Program-made: the position numbers and the translations under genes
Notes under the pieces: generated by a model
What the model saw: the letters and a program-made list of their open reading frames with translations, nothing else
What the model was told of the DNA's origin: nothing
Database searches by the model: none
From: Halorubrum hochsteinianum
GTDB taxonomy: Archaea; Halobacteriota; Halobacteria; Halobacteriales; Haloferacaceae
Reading direction: 5' to 3'
Assembly (NCBI RefSeq): GCF_023702125.1
Contig: NZ_CP098415.1
Span: 2,542,001 to 2,606,000, forward strand
DNA: 64,000 nucleotides
Part shown: positions 1 to 10,276 of the stretch, one piece after another
How the letters are laid out: each line of letters starts with the position of its first letter
Position numbering within the stretch: position 1 is the first letter of the stretch

Positions 1-2
1 GG

Positions 3-980
3 GTAACCCAACCATGGGCAATCGTCACCGAAGGCGGATCCGTGGTTCACCGCCGCTTAAACGACTTCCAGCCAGAACCGCTGTTTGTTGACTGGATCAA
101 CGGAGAACCCAAAACGGAACACGCACACCCCGACCTTTATGATCACCCACGTCTCGTCGCCGCTAGAGAGGCGTGGTCCGCAGTCGCAAGAACAGCTGTC
201 AACGAAATTGAAACTCCTGTGTTTTATTCCCAGAATAATGGCTACGGATGTGGTGTCTATATAAATCCTCCAGAAAAAGTTGTGGAAGATTTCTCAACGT
301 CGCCCGCTGATTCTCCGGATACTGTGCTTCACCTCCGTTCCAGACTACTTAATGAGAGACGGCTTCCGAAGGTAGGAGGATTTCGGGCTGTTAACGGCCA
401 CGATAAGCGTGGGAAAGTCAATAACACTCCAAACGGATGGTATGTCCTCGAAAAAATAAATGCTCTTGAGAGACCTCTACGTCCCTATCAAATTGTAGAT
501 GTTACACAGGAGTCCGTTACTTTTGAGATTCTTGAGGCCGATAACAGTCGAGAGTCAGTTTCGCCGGGGGACATCTCGGAACCGGCAACTGAGATCGAGA
601 ACATCGTCACGGATGCCCGAAATCTCATCCAAGAGAACCGGGTAGGAATAGTGAACCTGAAAGAGAGAATTGTACCGCAGACAAACTCTATTGATGTTTT
701 TGTTCAGTCGAAAAAAAGGGCGTATCGAGACAAGCTACAGGATATCTTTGATATCAACACCGACGTTGCGTTGCTGAAGTACATCTATCGTGGATCGATC
801 TCGGATAAGGGTCTGATCGGTCAACTGGGTCAACTATACGATACGACTGGACCTGACGTGGAGATTCACGGTAGTGAGAAGCTTCCGGACCATGCGTTAA
901 GTGTTGTCGATGAGTCTCATGACGTAGATGATATAGGAGAAATATTGTCAAAATTCGAGGATAAATCCCTGATTATATAA
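3..980 (+). CDS. Unrecognised AT-rich protein, 5' end outside window
   Basis: The reading frame is open from the first bases of the window to a TAA at 978-980. The residues before the GTG at 42 (VTQPWAIVTEGGS) continue smoothly into the rest, so the true start is probably upstream and the GTG at 42 is only the first available start inside the window. About 325 residues are visible. I recognise no family, signal peptide or membrane segment. The gene is unlike its neighbours: it is AT-rich, has several A-runs, and uses AGA arginine codons freely (for example around 345-360 and 660-670), which the GC-rich genes that follow rarely do. This suggests recent horizontal acquisition, perhaps the edge of an island lying to the left. 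Function unknown. Confidence 0.6.
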   Translation, partial: VTQPWAIVTEGGSVVHRRLNDFQPEPLFVDWINGEPKTEHAHPDLYDHPRLVAAREAWSAVARTAVNEIETPVFYSQNNGYGCGVYINPPEKVVEDFSTSPADSPDTVLHLRSRLLNERRLPKVGGFRAVNGHDKRGKVNNTPNGWYVLEKINALERPLRPYQIVDVTQESVTFEILEADNSRESVSPGDISEPATEIENIVTDARNLIQENRVGIVNLKERIVPQTNSIDVFVQSKKRAYRDKLQDIFDINTDVALLKYIYRGSISDKGLIGQLGQLYDTTGPDVEIHGSEKLPDHALSVVDESHDVDDIGEILSKFEDKSLII

Positions 981-1000
981 CTGTCAATCGAACCGGTGGA

Positions 1001-1008
1001 TTTTAATT
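1001..1008 (+). promoter_or_regulatory. TATA-like box of fumC
   Basis: The AT-rich octamer TTTTAATT lies 23-30 bases before the GTG start of fumC, the normal haloarchaeal spacing for a leaderless transcript. It supports the GTG at 1031 as the start. Confidence 0.5.
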
Positions 1009-1030
1009 CGAGATCGTCGGAATAGCCCCT

Positions 1031-2449
<1,419 letters not shown>

Positions 2450-2512
2450 GCGGACCGTTCTCTCGCGGATCGCCAGCCGGCACCGCGCCGGTCGTTCGCG
2501 CCGGATCGGAAC

Positions 2513-2520
2513 CATTTAAG
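2513..2520 (+). promoter_or_regulatory. TATA-like box of sucCD
   Basis: CATTTAAG stands 27-34 bases before the sucC ATG, in otherwise GC-rich DNA. It implies a leaderless sucCD transcript starting at or next to 2547. Confidence 0.55.
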
Positions 2521-2546
2521 CCGCCGTCGGTACCGATCCCACACGG

Positions 2547-3692
2547 ATGAAACTTCACGAATATCAAGCGAAGTCTATCTTCGCGGACGCCGGGATCCCG
2601 GTACCGGACTCCCGGCTCGCGACGAGCGTCGACGAGGCGCTCGACGCCGTCGACGAGATCGGCTACCCGGCCGCGATCAAGGCGCAGGTCCACGTGGGCG
2701 GCCGCGGCAAGGCCGGCGGGATCAAGATCGCGACCGACCGCGAGGAGGCCGAGGAGTACGCCGAGGAGATCCTCGGGATGGACCTGAAGGGGTACACCGT
2801 CGACTCGGTCCTCGTCGAGGCGGGCGTCGACTTCGTCGACGAGCTGTACGTCGGCGTCACGATGGACCGCGGCGAGGGCGAACCGGTCCTGATGGTCTCG
2901 ACCGAGGGCGGCGTGAACATCGAGGAGGTCGCCGAGGAGAACCCCGACGCGATCGCGCGCGAGCACGTCGACCCCGCGTTCGGGCTCCACCCGTATCAGG
3001 CCCGGAAAGTCGTCTACGAGGCGGGCGTCGACGCCGACGTGGCCCTCGACGTGGCGTCGATCCTCTCGACGCTGTACGACCTCTACGAGGAGAACGACGC
3101 CTCCGAGATCGAGGTCAACCCCGTCATGATCACGGGCGACCGCGACGTGGTCGCCGCCGACGCCGTGATGAACATCGACGAGGACGCGCTGTTCCGCCAG
3201 CCCGAACTGGCCGAGATGGCCGAGGCGTCCTACGAGGACGACTTAGAGCGGAAGGCCGGCGAGTACGGCTTCGACTACGTCCGGCTGTCGGGCAACGTCG
3301 GCATCATCGGCAACGGTGCCGGCCTCGTCATGACGACGCTGGACCTCGTCGACTACTACGGCGGGTCGCCCGCGAACTTCCTCGACATCGGCGGCGGCGC
3401 GAAGGCGGAGCGCGTCACGCAGGCGCTCGACATGGTGTTCTCCGACGACAACGTCGACGCGGTCGTGTTCAACATCTTCGGCGGGATCACCCGCGGCGAC
3501 GAGGTCGCAAAGGGGATCAACGAGGCCTTAGAGCAGTTCGACGAGATCCCGAAGAAGGTGGTCGTCCGGCTCGCCGGCACGAACGCCGAGGAGGGGATGG
3601 AGATCCTGAACACGGACCTCGTGGAGGTCGAGAAGACGCTGGAGGACGCGGTCCAGCGCGCGGTGAAGAACGCGGAGGAGGTGACCCAATGA
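2547..3692 (+). CDS. sucC: Succinate-CoA ligase (ADP-forming) beta subunit
   Basis: Beta subunit of succinyl-CoA synthetase, which makes ATP (or GTP) from succinyl-CoA in the TCA cycle. At 381 residues it has the usual length. The N-terminal part is an ATP-grasp domain beginning [20 protein letters not shown], with [14 protein letters not shown] near residue 45. The C-terminal half is the CoA-ligase domain with [11 protein letters not shown] and [14 protein letters not shown]. Its TGA overlaps the sucD ATG by four bases, so the two subunits are translationally coupled as expected for a 1:1 complex. Confidence 0.97.
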   Translation: MKLHEYQAKSIFADAGIPVPDSRLATSVDEALDAVDEIGYPAAIKAQVHVGGRGKAGGIKIATDREEAEEYAEEILGMDLKGYTVDSVLVEAGVDFVDELYVGVTMDRGEGEPVLMVSTEGGVNIEEVAEENPDAIAREHVDPAFGLHPYQARKVVYEAGVDADVALDVASILSTLYDLYEENDASEIEVNPVMITGDRDVVAADAVMNIDEDALFRQPELAEMAEASYEDDLERKAGEYGFDYVRLSGNVGIIGNGAGLVMTTLDLVDYYGGSPANFLDIGGGAKAERVTQALDMVFSDDNVDAVVFNIFGGITRGDEVAKGINEALEQFDEIPKKVVVRLAGTNAEEGMEILNTDLVEVEKTLEDAVQRAVKNAEEVTQ

Positions 3693-4558
3693 GCATTTTC
3701 GTCGACGACGACACCAGAGTAGTGGTTCAGGGAATCACCGGCGGGGAAGGGAGGTTCCACGCCGGCCAGATGATCGAGTACGGCACGAACGTCGTCGCCG
3801 GCGCGGTGCCCGGCAAGGGCGGCCAGGAGGTCGAGGGCGTCCCTGTCTACGACACCGTCGACGAGGCCGTCGAGGCGGAGGACGCGGACGCCTCCGTGAT
3901 CTTCGTGCCGCCGGCGTTCGCCGCCGACGCGATCTTCGAGTCGCTCGACACCGACCTCGACCTCGCGGTCGCGATCACCGAGGGGATCCCGACGCAGGAC
4001 ATGGCGAAGGTGAACAAGCGCCTGAGCGAGACCGACACGCGCCTCCTCGGGCCGAACTGCCCGGGGATCATCACGCCCGGCGAGGCGAAGCTCGGCATCC
4101 TCCCCGGTAACATCTTCTCCGAGGGGAACGTCGGGCTCGTCTCCCGCTCCGGGACGCTCACCTACCAGGTCGTCGACAACCTCACCGAGCGCGGACTCGG
4201 CCAGTCGACCGCCATCGGCATCGGCGGCGACCCGATCATCGGGACCTCCTTCATCGACGCCTTGGAGGCGTTCGAAGCCGACACCGACACCGACGCGGTC
4301 GTGATGTGCGGCGAGATCGGCGGCGAGGACGAGGAGCAGGCCGCCCGCTTCATCGGCGAGCACATGGACACGCCGGTCGCCGGCTTCATCGCCGGCCGCA
4401 CGGCACCGCCGGGCAAGCGGATGGGCCACGCGGGTGCCATCGTCTCCGGCTCCGGCACCGGGACGGCGCAGTCGAAGATCGACGCCCTCAACGACGCGGG
4501 CGTCCCCGTCGGCGACACTCCCGAAGAGGTCGCCGACCACGTCGAGGACTTCCTGTAG
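3689..4558 (+). CDS. sucD: Succinate-CoA ligase (ADP-forming) alpha subunit
   Basis: Alpha subunit of succinyl-CoA synthetase, 289 residues. The N-terminal CoA-binding Rossmann domain shows [22 protein letters not shown]. The phosphorylated active-site histidine is His247 in GHAGAIVSG, and [17 protein letters not shown] is the usual CoA-ligase segment. It starts with ATG at 3689, overlapping the end of sucC (ATGA), so the two form an operon. A T-run follows at about 4598-4602. Confidence 0.97.
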   Translation: MSIFVDDDTRVVVQGITGGEGRFHAGQMIEYGTNVVAGAVPGKGGQEVEGVPVYDTVDEAVEAEDADASVIFVPPAFAADAIFESLDTDLDLAVAITEGIPTQDMAKVNKRLSETDTRLLGPNCPGIITPGEAKLGILPGNIFSEGNVGLVSRSGTLTYQVVDNLTERGLGQSTAIGIGGDPIIGTSFIDALEAFEADTDTDAVVMCGEIGGEDEEQAARFIGEHMDTPVAGFIAGRTAPPGKRMGHAGAIVSGSGTGTAQSKIDALNDAGVPVGDTPEEVADHVEDFL

Positions 4559-4597
4559 ACGGGTCGGACCGCCGCTCCGACGGCGCGGCTCCCGGTC

Positions 4598-4602
4598 CGT
4601 TT
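4598..4602 (+). terminator. Possible T-rich termination site after sucD
   Basis: A run of five T residues lies 40 bases after the sucD stop and before the next start at 4659. Archaeal termination needs only a T-rich non-template stretch, so this is a plausible but weak signal. Confidence 0.25.
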
Positions 4603-4658
4603 TTCAATTCCGGTACTCGGAGCGAAAGCTAAACCTACTGGGAGAGAAACAGGTGGAC

Positions 4659-6029
4659 ATGAACGCCGGTCCCGATAACCCGTCGGAAAAACCCGACTCG
4701 GTCGCGTCCGACGCGTCGGGAACGAGCGGCGACGGGCCTCGTCGCGTCCTCTTCGTCGACGACGAGCCGGGAGCGGCCGACCTCGCCGCGACGCACGTCG
4801 AACGGCTCGTGGACGACATCGAGACCGTCACTCGGCTGTCGCCGGAGGAGGCGCTCTCCGTGGTTCGGAGTCAGAGCGTCGACTGCGTCGTCAGCGACTT
4901 CGACATGCCCGGGTCGAACGGGCTTGAGTTCCTCGAAGATGTCCGGGCGGTCGACTCCGGGCTCCCCTTCGTGCTGTTCACCGGGAAGGGGAGCGAGGAG
5001 ATCGCGAGCGAGGCGATCACCGCCGGCGTCACCGACTACCTCCAGAAGGGGGCCGGCCGGGACCGCTACGAGATGCTCGCGAACAGCGTCGCGAACGCCC
5101 TCGGACATCGGAAGGCCGAGCGCGACCTCCGCGAGGTGAACGCGAAGGTCACGGCCATCCACGAGTTCGCGACGGGGCTGGCGTCGGTGACGGACGTGGA
5201 GACGGTGTTCGACCGCACCGTCGACGCGGCCGAGGACATCCTCGAGTTCGACCGCTGCGTCGCCGCCCACCGACGCGGCGACCGGGTCGTTCCGACGGCG
5301 CTCTCCGAGAGCGTCACCGAAGGCGAGATCCGGACCTTCGACGTCGGGGAGGGGGTCGTCGGAACCACCGTCGCCAAGGAGGAGACCATGGTGGTCGACA
5401 ACCTCAGCGTCGACCCCGCGGACCCGGACGAGCTGGAGGACCCGGCGGCACCGGGCCGCGATCCGTCGGGGCCCGACCGGCGGGAGGGAGCGGAGGTCGC
5501 CGACCCGGTGGCCGACGACATCCGGTCGGCGATCAGCGTTCCGATCGGATCTCACGGCGTTTTACAGGCCGTCTCGGACGGGTACGCCGCGTTCGACGCG
5601 CGCGACGTCGAATTCGCGGAGCTGCTGGCGACCCACGCGGCCGACCGGATCGAACAGATCGAGACGGAGGACGCGCTCAGGCGCGAGCGGGACCGCCTCG
5701 CCGCGCTCTTCGACGACCTCCCGCTCCCGGCGGTGCGCACCGTCGCGCTCGGCGACGGGGAGCGTCGCCTCGACGCCGCGAACGAGGCGTTCGAGGAGAC
5801 GTTCGGCCTCTCGGTCGAACACGGGTACGAGGAGATGCGAGAGGCGCTCATCCCGGACGGTGCCGATCGGATCGACCCCGAGGCAGCCCTCGACCGCGAC
5901 GGGCCGTCGCGGCTCGAAGTGCGCCGGCGGACGCCCGACGGCCTGCGCGATTTCATCCTCCACGTCATTCCCGTCGAACAGACGCAGGAAACCGTCATAT
6001 ACAGCGTGTACGCCGACATCGGCGAGTAG
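4659..6029 (+). CDS. Receiver-GAF-PAS sensor protein, front part of an interrupted histidine kinase
   Basis: From ATG 4659 (an in-frame GTG at 4653 is an alternative) the product is 456 residues. A response-regulator receiver domain comes first: the acidic pair is in LFVDDEP (residues 31-37), the phospho-acceptor is Asp80 in SDFDMPG, and the lysine is in VLFTGKG. A GAF-like domain (about residues 165-330) and a PAS-like segment (about 345-450) follow. No kinase core is present before the TAG at 6027-6029. After the TAG the same frame continues with KRVERTLRKLHATTREMF, the linker that normally joins PAS to GAF in haloarchaeal kinases, so this is the front part of a longer protein. It may still work as a receiver/sensor fragment, or the whole gene may be a pseudogene. 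Confidence 0.75.
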   Translation: MNAGPDNPSEKPDSVASDASGTSGDGPRRVLFVDDEPGAADLAATHVERLVDDIETVTRLSPEEALSVVRSQSVDCVVSDFDMPGSNGLEFLEDVRAVDSGLPFVLFTGKGSEEIASEAITAGVTDYLQKGAGRDRYEMLANSVANALGHRKAERDLREVNAKVTAIHEFATGLASVTDVETVFDRTVDAAEDILEFDRCVAAHRRGDRVVPTALSESVTEGEIRTFDVGEGVVGTTVAKEETMVVDNLSVDPADPDELEDPAAPGRDPSGPDRREGAEVADPVADDIRSAISVPIGSHGVLQAVSDGYAAFDARDVEFAELLATHAADRIEQIETEDALRRERDRLAALFDDLPLPAVRTVALGDGERRLDAANEAFEETFGLSVEHGYEEMREALIPDGADRIDPEAALDRDGPSRLEVRRRTPDGLRDFILHVIPVEQTQETVIYSVYADIGE

Positions 6030-6077
6030 AAGCGGGTCGAACGCACCCTCAGGAAGCTCCACGCGACGACCCGCGAG

Positions 6078-7175
6078 ATGTTCGGCGGCGAGAGCCGCGA
6101 GGAGATCGCCGAGCTGGCCACCCGCGCGGCGATCGACATCCTCGAGTTCCCGAACAGCGGCGTTCGGCTGTACGACCCCGAGGCGAACGTCCTCCGGCCG
6201 ACGGCGATAAGCGAGGAGGCGACCGCGGCCTTCGGCGACCGACCCCCGTTCGGCCCCGGAGACGGCCGCGTCTGGGAGGCGTTCGAGACCGGCCAGCCGG
6301 TCCTCGTCGACGACCTCGCCGCGGTCGACACCGCGGTCGGGTACGGCGACATCCGGAGCCTCCTCGTCGTTCCGCTCGGCGACCACGGCGTCATGCCGCT
6401 CGGCTCGCGGGAGCCGAACGCCTTCGACGAGACCGACCTCCAGTTGGCGCGGGTCCTCGCGGCGAACGTCACGGTCGCGCTCGACCACGCCGAGCGGACC
6501 GAGCAGCTGCGCGACCGCGACGCCGCGCTCCAGCGGGAGATCGACCGGCTGGAGAAGTTCGCCGGGCTGGTGTCTCACGACCTGCGGAGTCCGCTCAGCG
6601 TCGCCACCGGTCGGACGGACATGGCGCGGTCCCTGACCGACGACGAGGCCGTCCTCGCCGAGCTCGACCGGGTCGAGGACGCCCACGACCGGATGTCACA
6701 GCTGATCGCCGATCTCCTCGCGCTGGCCCGACAGGGCCGGACGGTCGATCAGATCGAGCCCGTCCCCCTCGCCGAGGCGGCCGAGCGCGCGTGGAGCACC
6801 GTCGACACCGCGAACGCGACCCTCGACGTCGCCGACGCGTCGGCCGCGGTCGGCGCGGACCCGGAACGGCTCCGGACGCTCCTGGAGAACCTGTTCGCGA
6901 ACAGCGTGGAGCACGGCTCCACTGGAAGCCGGTCGGAGACCGGCGACGATCTCACCGTCTCCGTCGGACCGCTCCCGGACGGGTTCTACGTCGCGGACGA
7001 TGGGTCCGGGTTCGACATCGACCCGGACGAGGCGACGGACTACGGGCGGTCGAGCACGGCGGCCGGAACGGGCTTCGGTCTCGCGATCGTCCGCGAGATC
7101 GCAGCCGCGCACGGTTGGGAGCTGTCGATCGAGGACGACGACGGCGCTCGCTTCGAGTTCCGGACCGATCGGTGA
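6078..7175 (+). CDS. GAF-histidine kinase, rear part of an interrupted sensor
   Basis: This continues the frame of the receiver-GAF-PAS part after the TAG. ATG 6078 is the first start codon, but homologous-looking sequence begins right after the stop (6030). The 365 residues hold a GAF domain (1-135) and a HisKA domain with the phospho-accepting His167 in LVSHDLRSPLSV. The HATPase domain has an N-box (LLENLFANSVEHG), a G1 box (VADDGSGFD) and a G2 box (GTGFGLAIVREI). The kinase core looks intact, so a soluble kinase could be made if translation restarts at 6078. No membrane segment is visible. Its partner regulator is unknown. Confidence 0.75.
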   Translation: MFGGESREEIAELATRAAIDILEFPNSGVRLYDPEANVLRPTAISEEATAAFGDRPPFGPGDGRVWEAFETGQPVLVDDLAAVDTAVGYGDIRSLLVVPLGDHGVMPLGSREPNAFDETDLQLARVLAANVTVALDHAERTEQLRDRDAALQREIDRLEKFAGLVSHDLRSPLSVATGRTDMARSLTDDEAVLAELDRVEDAHDRMSQLIADLLALARQGRTVDQIEPVPLAEAAERAWSTVDTANATLDVADASAAVGADPERLRTLLENLFANSVEHGSTGSRSETGDDLTVSVGPLPDGFYVADDGSGFDIDPDEATDYGRSSTAAGTGFGLAIVREIAAAHGWELSIEDDDGARFEFRTDR

Positions 7176-7255
7176 TATTTAAAAACGGGGGTTGCGTGCG
7201 CGGCCGGCGCACAGACGGGCCACGGTTATGCGCGATTCGCCCGTTTACGTGATGT

Positions 7256-7564
7256 ATGGACGAAGGAACCCGCGAGCTGCTCGAACCGCTCCCGCCGAGC
7301 GCCAAGCTGGTCTACTACGTGCTCGACGCCGAGGGCCGGTTCGACCAGACCGGCCTCGCCGAGGAGACCCGTCTCTCCACCCGAACCGTCCGGTTCGCGG
7401 TCGAGAAGCTCACCGAGGTCGGGCTCGTCGAGGAGGGGCTGTGCCCCCGCGATGCGCGCCGCTCCGTCTATCAGGCCGTCCCGCCCGCGGAGCGCGACCC
7501 CGTCGACGAGCCGGAGGCGGCCGCCGAGGCCGACGCGCCGACCGCCGCCGTCGCCGAGGACTGA
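7256..7564 (+). CDS. Small winged-helix transcriptional regulator
   Basis: A 102-residue protein. Residues 12-70 read as a MarR/TrmB-like winged helix: PSAKLVYYVLDAEGRFDQTGLAEETRLSTRTVRFAVEKLTEVGLVEEG, with the recognition helix around STRTVRFAVEKL and the wing around residues 63-75. The C-terminal 30 residues are acidic, alanine-rich and probably disordered. A TATA-like stretch (CGTTTACGTG, about 7230-7240) precedes the ATG at leaderless spacing. Proteins of this small size are common in haloarchaea; the target is unknown. Confidence 0.8.
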   Translation: MDEGTRELLEPLPPSAKLVYYVLDAEGRFDQTGLAEETRLSTRTVRFAVEKLTEVGLVEEGLCPRDARRSVYQAVPPAERDPVDEPEAAAEADAPTAAVAED

Positions 7565-7656
7565 GGCTGACCGGCCTCGAACCGCTCCGACGCTGATCTT
7601 CCGACGCCCCGATCCGTCGCGCTTTTGCCCCCGGGACCGATACCCTACACACTCAG

Positions 7657-9009
7657 ATGGCGACGTACCACATCGAGACGTACGGCTGTAGCTCCAACCG
7701 GGGAGAGAGCCGGGAGATCGAGCGCGCCCTCCGCGACGGGGGGCACCGCCCGGCCGACGGCCCGGAAGACGCGGACGTCGCCATCCTCAACACCTGTACC
7801 GTCGTCGAGAAGACCGAGCGCAACATGCTCCGCCGCGCCGAGGAGCTGTCGGACATCACCGCAGAGCTCGTCGTCACCGGCTGTATGGCGCTCGCGCAGG
7901 GCGAGCAGTTCGCGGAGGCGGACGTCGACGCCGAGATCCTCCACTGGGACGAGGTCCCCTCGTACGTGCTCAACGGCGAGTGCCCGACGGTCACGCCTGA
8001 CGCCGAGCCGGTCTTGGACGGCGTCGTCGGCATCCTCCCCATCGCGCGCGGCTGTATGAGCAACTGCTCGTACTGTATCACCAAGTTCGCCACCGGCCGC
8101 GTCGACTCCCCGTCGATCGAGGAGAACGTCGAGAAGGCCCGCGCGCTGGTCCACGCCGGCGCGAAGGAGATCCGCGTCACGGGACAGGACACCGGCGTCT
8201 ACGGCTGGGACAACGGGGACCGGAAGCTCCCGGAACTGCTCGATCGGATCTGCGACATCGACGGCGAGTTCCGCGTCCGGCTCGGGATGGCGAACCCCGG
8301 CGGGATCCACGGCATCCACGAGGAGCTCGCCGAGGTGTTCGCCGCGAACGAGGAGCTGTACGACTTCATCCACGCGCCGGTCCAGTCCGGCTCCGACGAC
8401 GTGCTCGAAGACATGCGCCGGCAGCACCGCGTCGAGAAGTTCCGCGAGGTCGTCGAGACGTTCGACGACCGGCTCGACCACTGGACGCTCTCGACCGACT
8501 TCATCGTCGGCTTCCCCACGGAGACCGAGGCCGACCACGACCGGTCGATGGACCTGCTCGCCGAGGTCCGGCCGGAGAAGATCAACGTCACGCGCTTCTC
8601 GAAGCGCCCCGGCACCGACGCCGCCGACATGAAGGGGCTCGGCGGGACGATCAAGAAGGAGCGCTCGAAGGCGATGTCCGAGTTGAAGATGGAGGTCGTT
8701 GGCGAGGCGTACGAGTCGATGGTCGGCGAGACGTTCGAGGTGCTCGTCGTCGAGGAGGGGACCGGCGACTCCGTGAAGTGCCGCGACTCCGCCTACCGGC
8801 AGATCATCGTCCAGAACGCGGCCGACCGCGGCGTCGAGGTCGGCGACTTCCTCACCGTCGAGGTCACCGGCCACAACACCGTGTACGCGTTCGGCGATCC
8901 GGTCGCGACGGACGAGGCGACCGACCCCGACGCGGCGGAACGCGACGCGCTCGACGGCGACTCGGTCGACCGCGACGAGGGCCCGGAGTCGACCGTTTCC
9001 TCGGCGTAG
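7657..9009 (+). CDS. tRNA t6A37 methylthiotransferase (MtaB / CDKAL1 type)
   Basis: Radical-SAM enzyme that adds a methylthio group to t6A at tRNA position 37. Cysteines of the N-terminal methylthiotransferase domain are Cys11, Cys47 and Cys76 (second Fe-S cluster). The radical-SAM cluster motif CxxxCxxC is Cys133, Cys137 and Cys140 in RGCMSNCSYC. A C-terminal TRAM domain lies in about residues 350-420. The last 25 residues are an acidic tail. Length (450) and order of domains match the archaeal/eukaryotic e-MtaB group rather than MiaB or RimO. It is monocistronic, and convergent with the kinase gene that follows. Confidence 0.92.
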   Translation: MATYHIETYGCSSNRGESREIERALRDGGHRPADGPEDADVAILNTCTVVEKTERNMLRRAEELSDITAELVVTGCMALAQGEQFAEADVDAEILHWDEVPSYVLNGECPTVTPDAEPVLDGVVGILPIARGCMSNCSYCITKFATGRVDSPSIEENVEKARALVHAGAKEIRVTGQDTGVYGWDNGDRKLPELLDRICDIDGEFRVRLGMANPGGIHGIHEELAEVFAANEELYDFIHAPVQSGSDDVLEDMRRQHRVEKFREVVETFDDRLDHWTLSTDFIVGFPTETEADHDRSMDLLAEVRPEKINVTRFSKRPGTDAADMKGLGGTIKKERSKAMSELKMEVVGEAYESMVGETFEVLVVEEGTGDSVKCRDSAYRQIIVQNAADRGVEVGDFLTVEVTGHNTVYAFGDPVATDEATDPDAAERDALDGDSVDRDEGPESTVSSA

Positions 9010-9052
9010 CGGCTCGCTGGGCCGACCGCTTCTCTCGCCGGGCCGGCCGGAC

Positions 9053-10216
9053 TCAGTTCGGGTCCGTCGCGTTCGACCCGCGCGACTTCGAGTCTCTCGA
9101 CCCCGGCCGCGTCGACCGCCGTCCACCCGGCCCGGGACGTCCCGAGTTCTCCCCGACCGACCGGGTCGCTTCGGGGTCGTCGGGGAGCCGGATCCGGACG
9201 ACGGTGCCCCGCGGGTCGTTCTCGGCGAACTCCACCGTTCCCCCCGCCCGGGCCACGGTCCAGTATATCAGCCACAGCCCGAGCCCCTCGGTGTGTTCGA
9301 GCGGGGTCTCCTCGGCGTTGCGGAGCGTCTGTCGCTCGATCCGCGGGATGCCTCGCCCCGTGTCCTCGATGACGAGCTCCGTCGCGTCCCCGTCCCGGCG
9401 TACCCGCACCGTGATCGCCACGTCGTCGTCGTTGTGTTCGATCGCGTTCCGGAGCGCCTCCTCGACCGCGAGCGGGAGCGACGGGTGAGTTCGGACGACG
9501 CAGTCTTCGGGGAGTTCCGTGTGAATCGCGACTCCGGACGACTCCGCGGTCACCCGGGCGATCCGCGCCTCGACCACGGCGACGAGGTCGATCGACTGGA
9601 GGGTTTCCGTCCGCCAGATCGCGGCGATGCGCCGCGTTCGCTCGCTCGTCTCGACGAGCTCCTCCAAGTGGGTCCGGGCGATCCGCGCCCGTTCCGCGAT
9701 CGTCTCCCCGTCCGCCGCGTCCTCGATCCCTTCGAGGTGGCCGAGCGCCACCGCCAGCTCGTTTCGGATGTTGTGACGAAGCACCCGGTCGTTGATCGAG
9801 AGGAGCGTCGTCAGATCCTGCGCCTCGGTGAGCCGTTCGTCCGCCTTCACCACGTACAGCCCCGCCCGCGATCCGACCGCCGCGCCGAGGCTGGCGGCGA
9901 ACGAGAGCAGGAAGGAGAGCTTGAACGCGTGGTGGCCGAGCAGCCAGATGAGCCAGACGACGCCGGCGAGCGCGGCGAACCCGAGCGCGGTGCCGACGCC
10001 GATCCGGACCGCTCGCCACTGCCCCGAACGAGAGATCTCCCAGCGCGGGAGGTCGTGGACGGTGTAGAAGACGACGCCCGAGAGGGCGAATATCAGCCCG
10101 AACTCGAGCGCGGTCCCCAGGTTCCGGCTTCCGAAGACGAGGTGGCGCGCGGTGACGCCGAAACAGCATCCGCCGAGAGCAGCGAAGCCGTATCGGGGCG
10201 GTACACGCTGGACCAT
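9053..10216 (-). CDS. Membrane-bound sensor histidine kinase
   Basis: 387 residues. The first 120 contain about four hydrophobic segments (near 11-27, 36-53, 72-95 and 100-120), so the sensor is in or near the membrane. A short linker leads to the phospho-accepting His148 in RVLRHNIRNELAV, a spelling typical of haloarchaeal HisKA variants. The ATPase domain follows, with LRNAIEHND as N-box, DTGRGIPRIE as G1 and LGLWLIYW as G2-like. The last 40 residues are a basic, proline-rich tail. No response regulator is adjacent. The ligand is unknown. Confidence 0.88.
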   Translation of the reverse strand: MVQRVPPRYGFAALGGCCFGVTARHLVFGSRNLGTALEFGLIFALSGVVFYTVHDLPRWEISRSGQWRAVRIGVGTALGFAALAGVVWLIWLLGHHAFKLSFLLSFAASLGAAVGSRAGLYVVKADERLTEAQDLTTLLSINDRVLRHNIRNELAVALGHLEGIEDAADGETIAERARIARTHLEELVETSERTRRIAAIWRTETLQSIDLVAVVEARIARVTAESSGVAIHTELPEDCVVRTHPSLPLAVEEALRNAIEHNDDDVAITVRVRRDGDATELVIEDTGRGIPRIERQTLRNAEETPLEHTEGLGLWLIYWTVARAGGTVEFAENDPRGTVVRIRLPDDPEATRSVGENSGRPGPGGRRSTRPGSRDSKSRGSNATDPN

Positions 10217-10276
10217 CGACGATACTACCCGCCGGAGACTGATATCCGTTTCTAGTTCTGACAGGTCCGGACCGGC

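Noticed and set aside
6027-6029. Reading the in-frame TAG as pyrrolysine
   Set aside because: No pylTSBCD genes are in the window and TAG is used as a normal stop here (for example sucD, rpl39e). Nonsense mutation or split gene is simpler.
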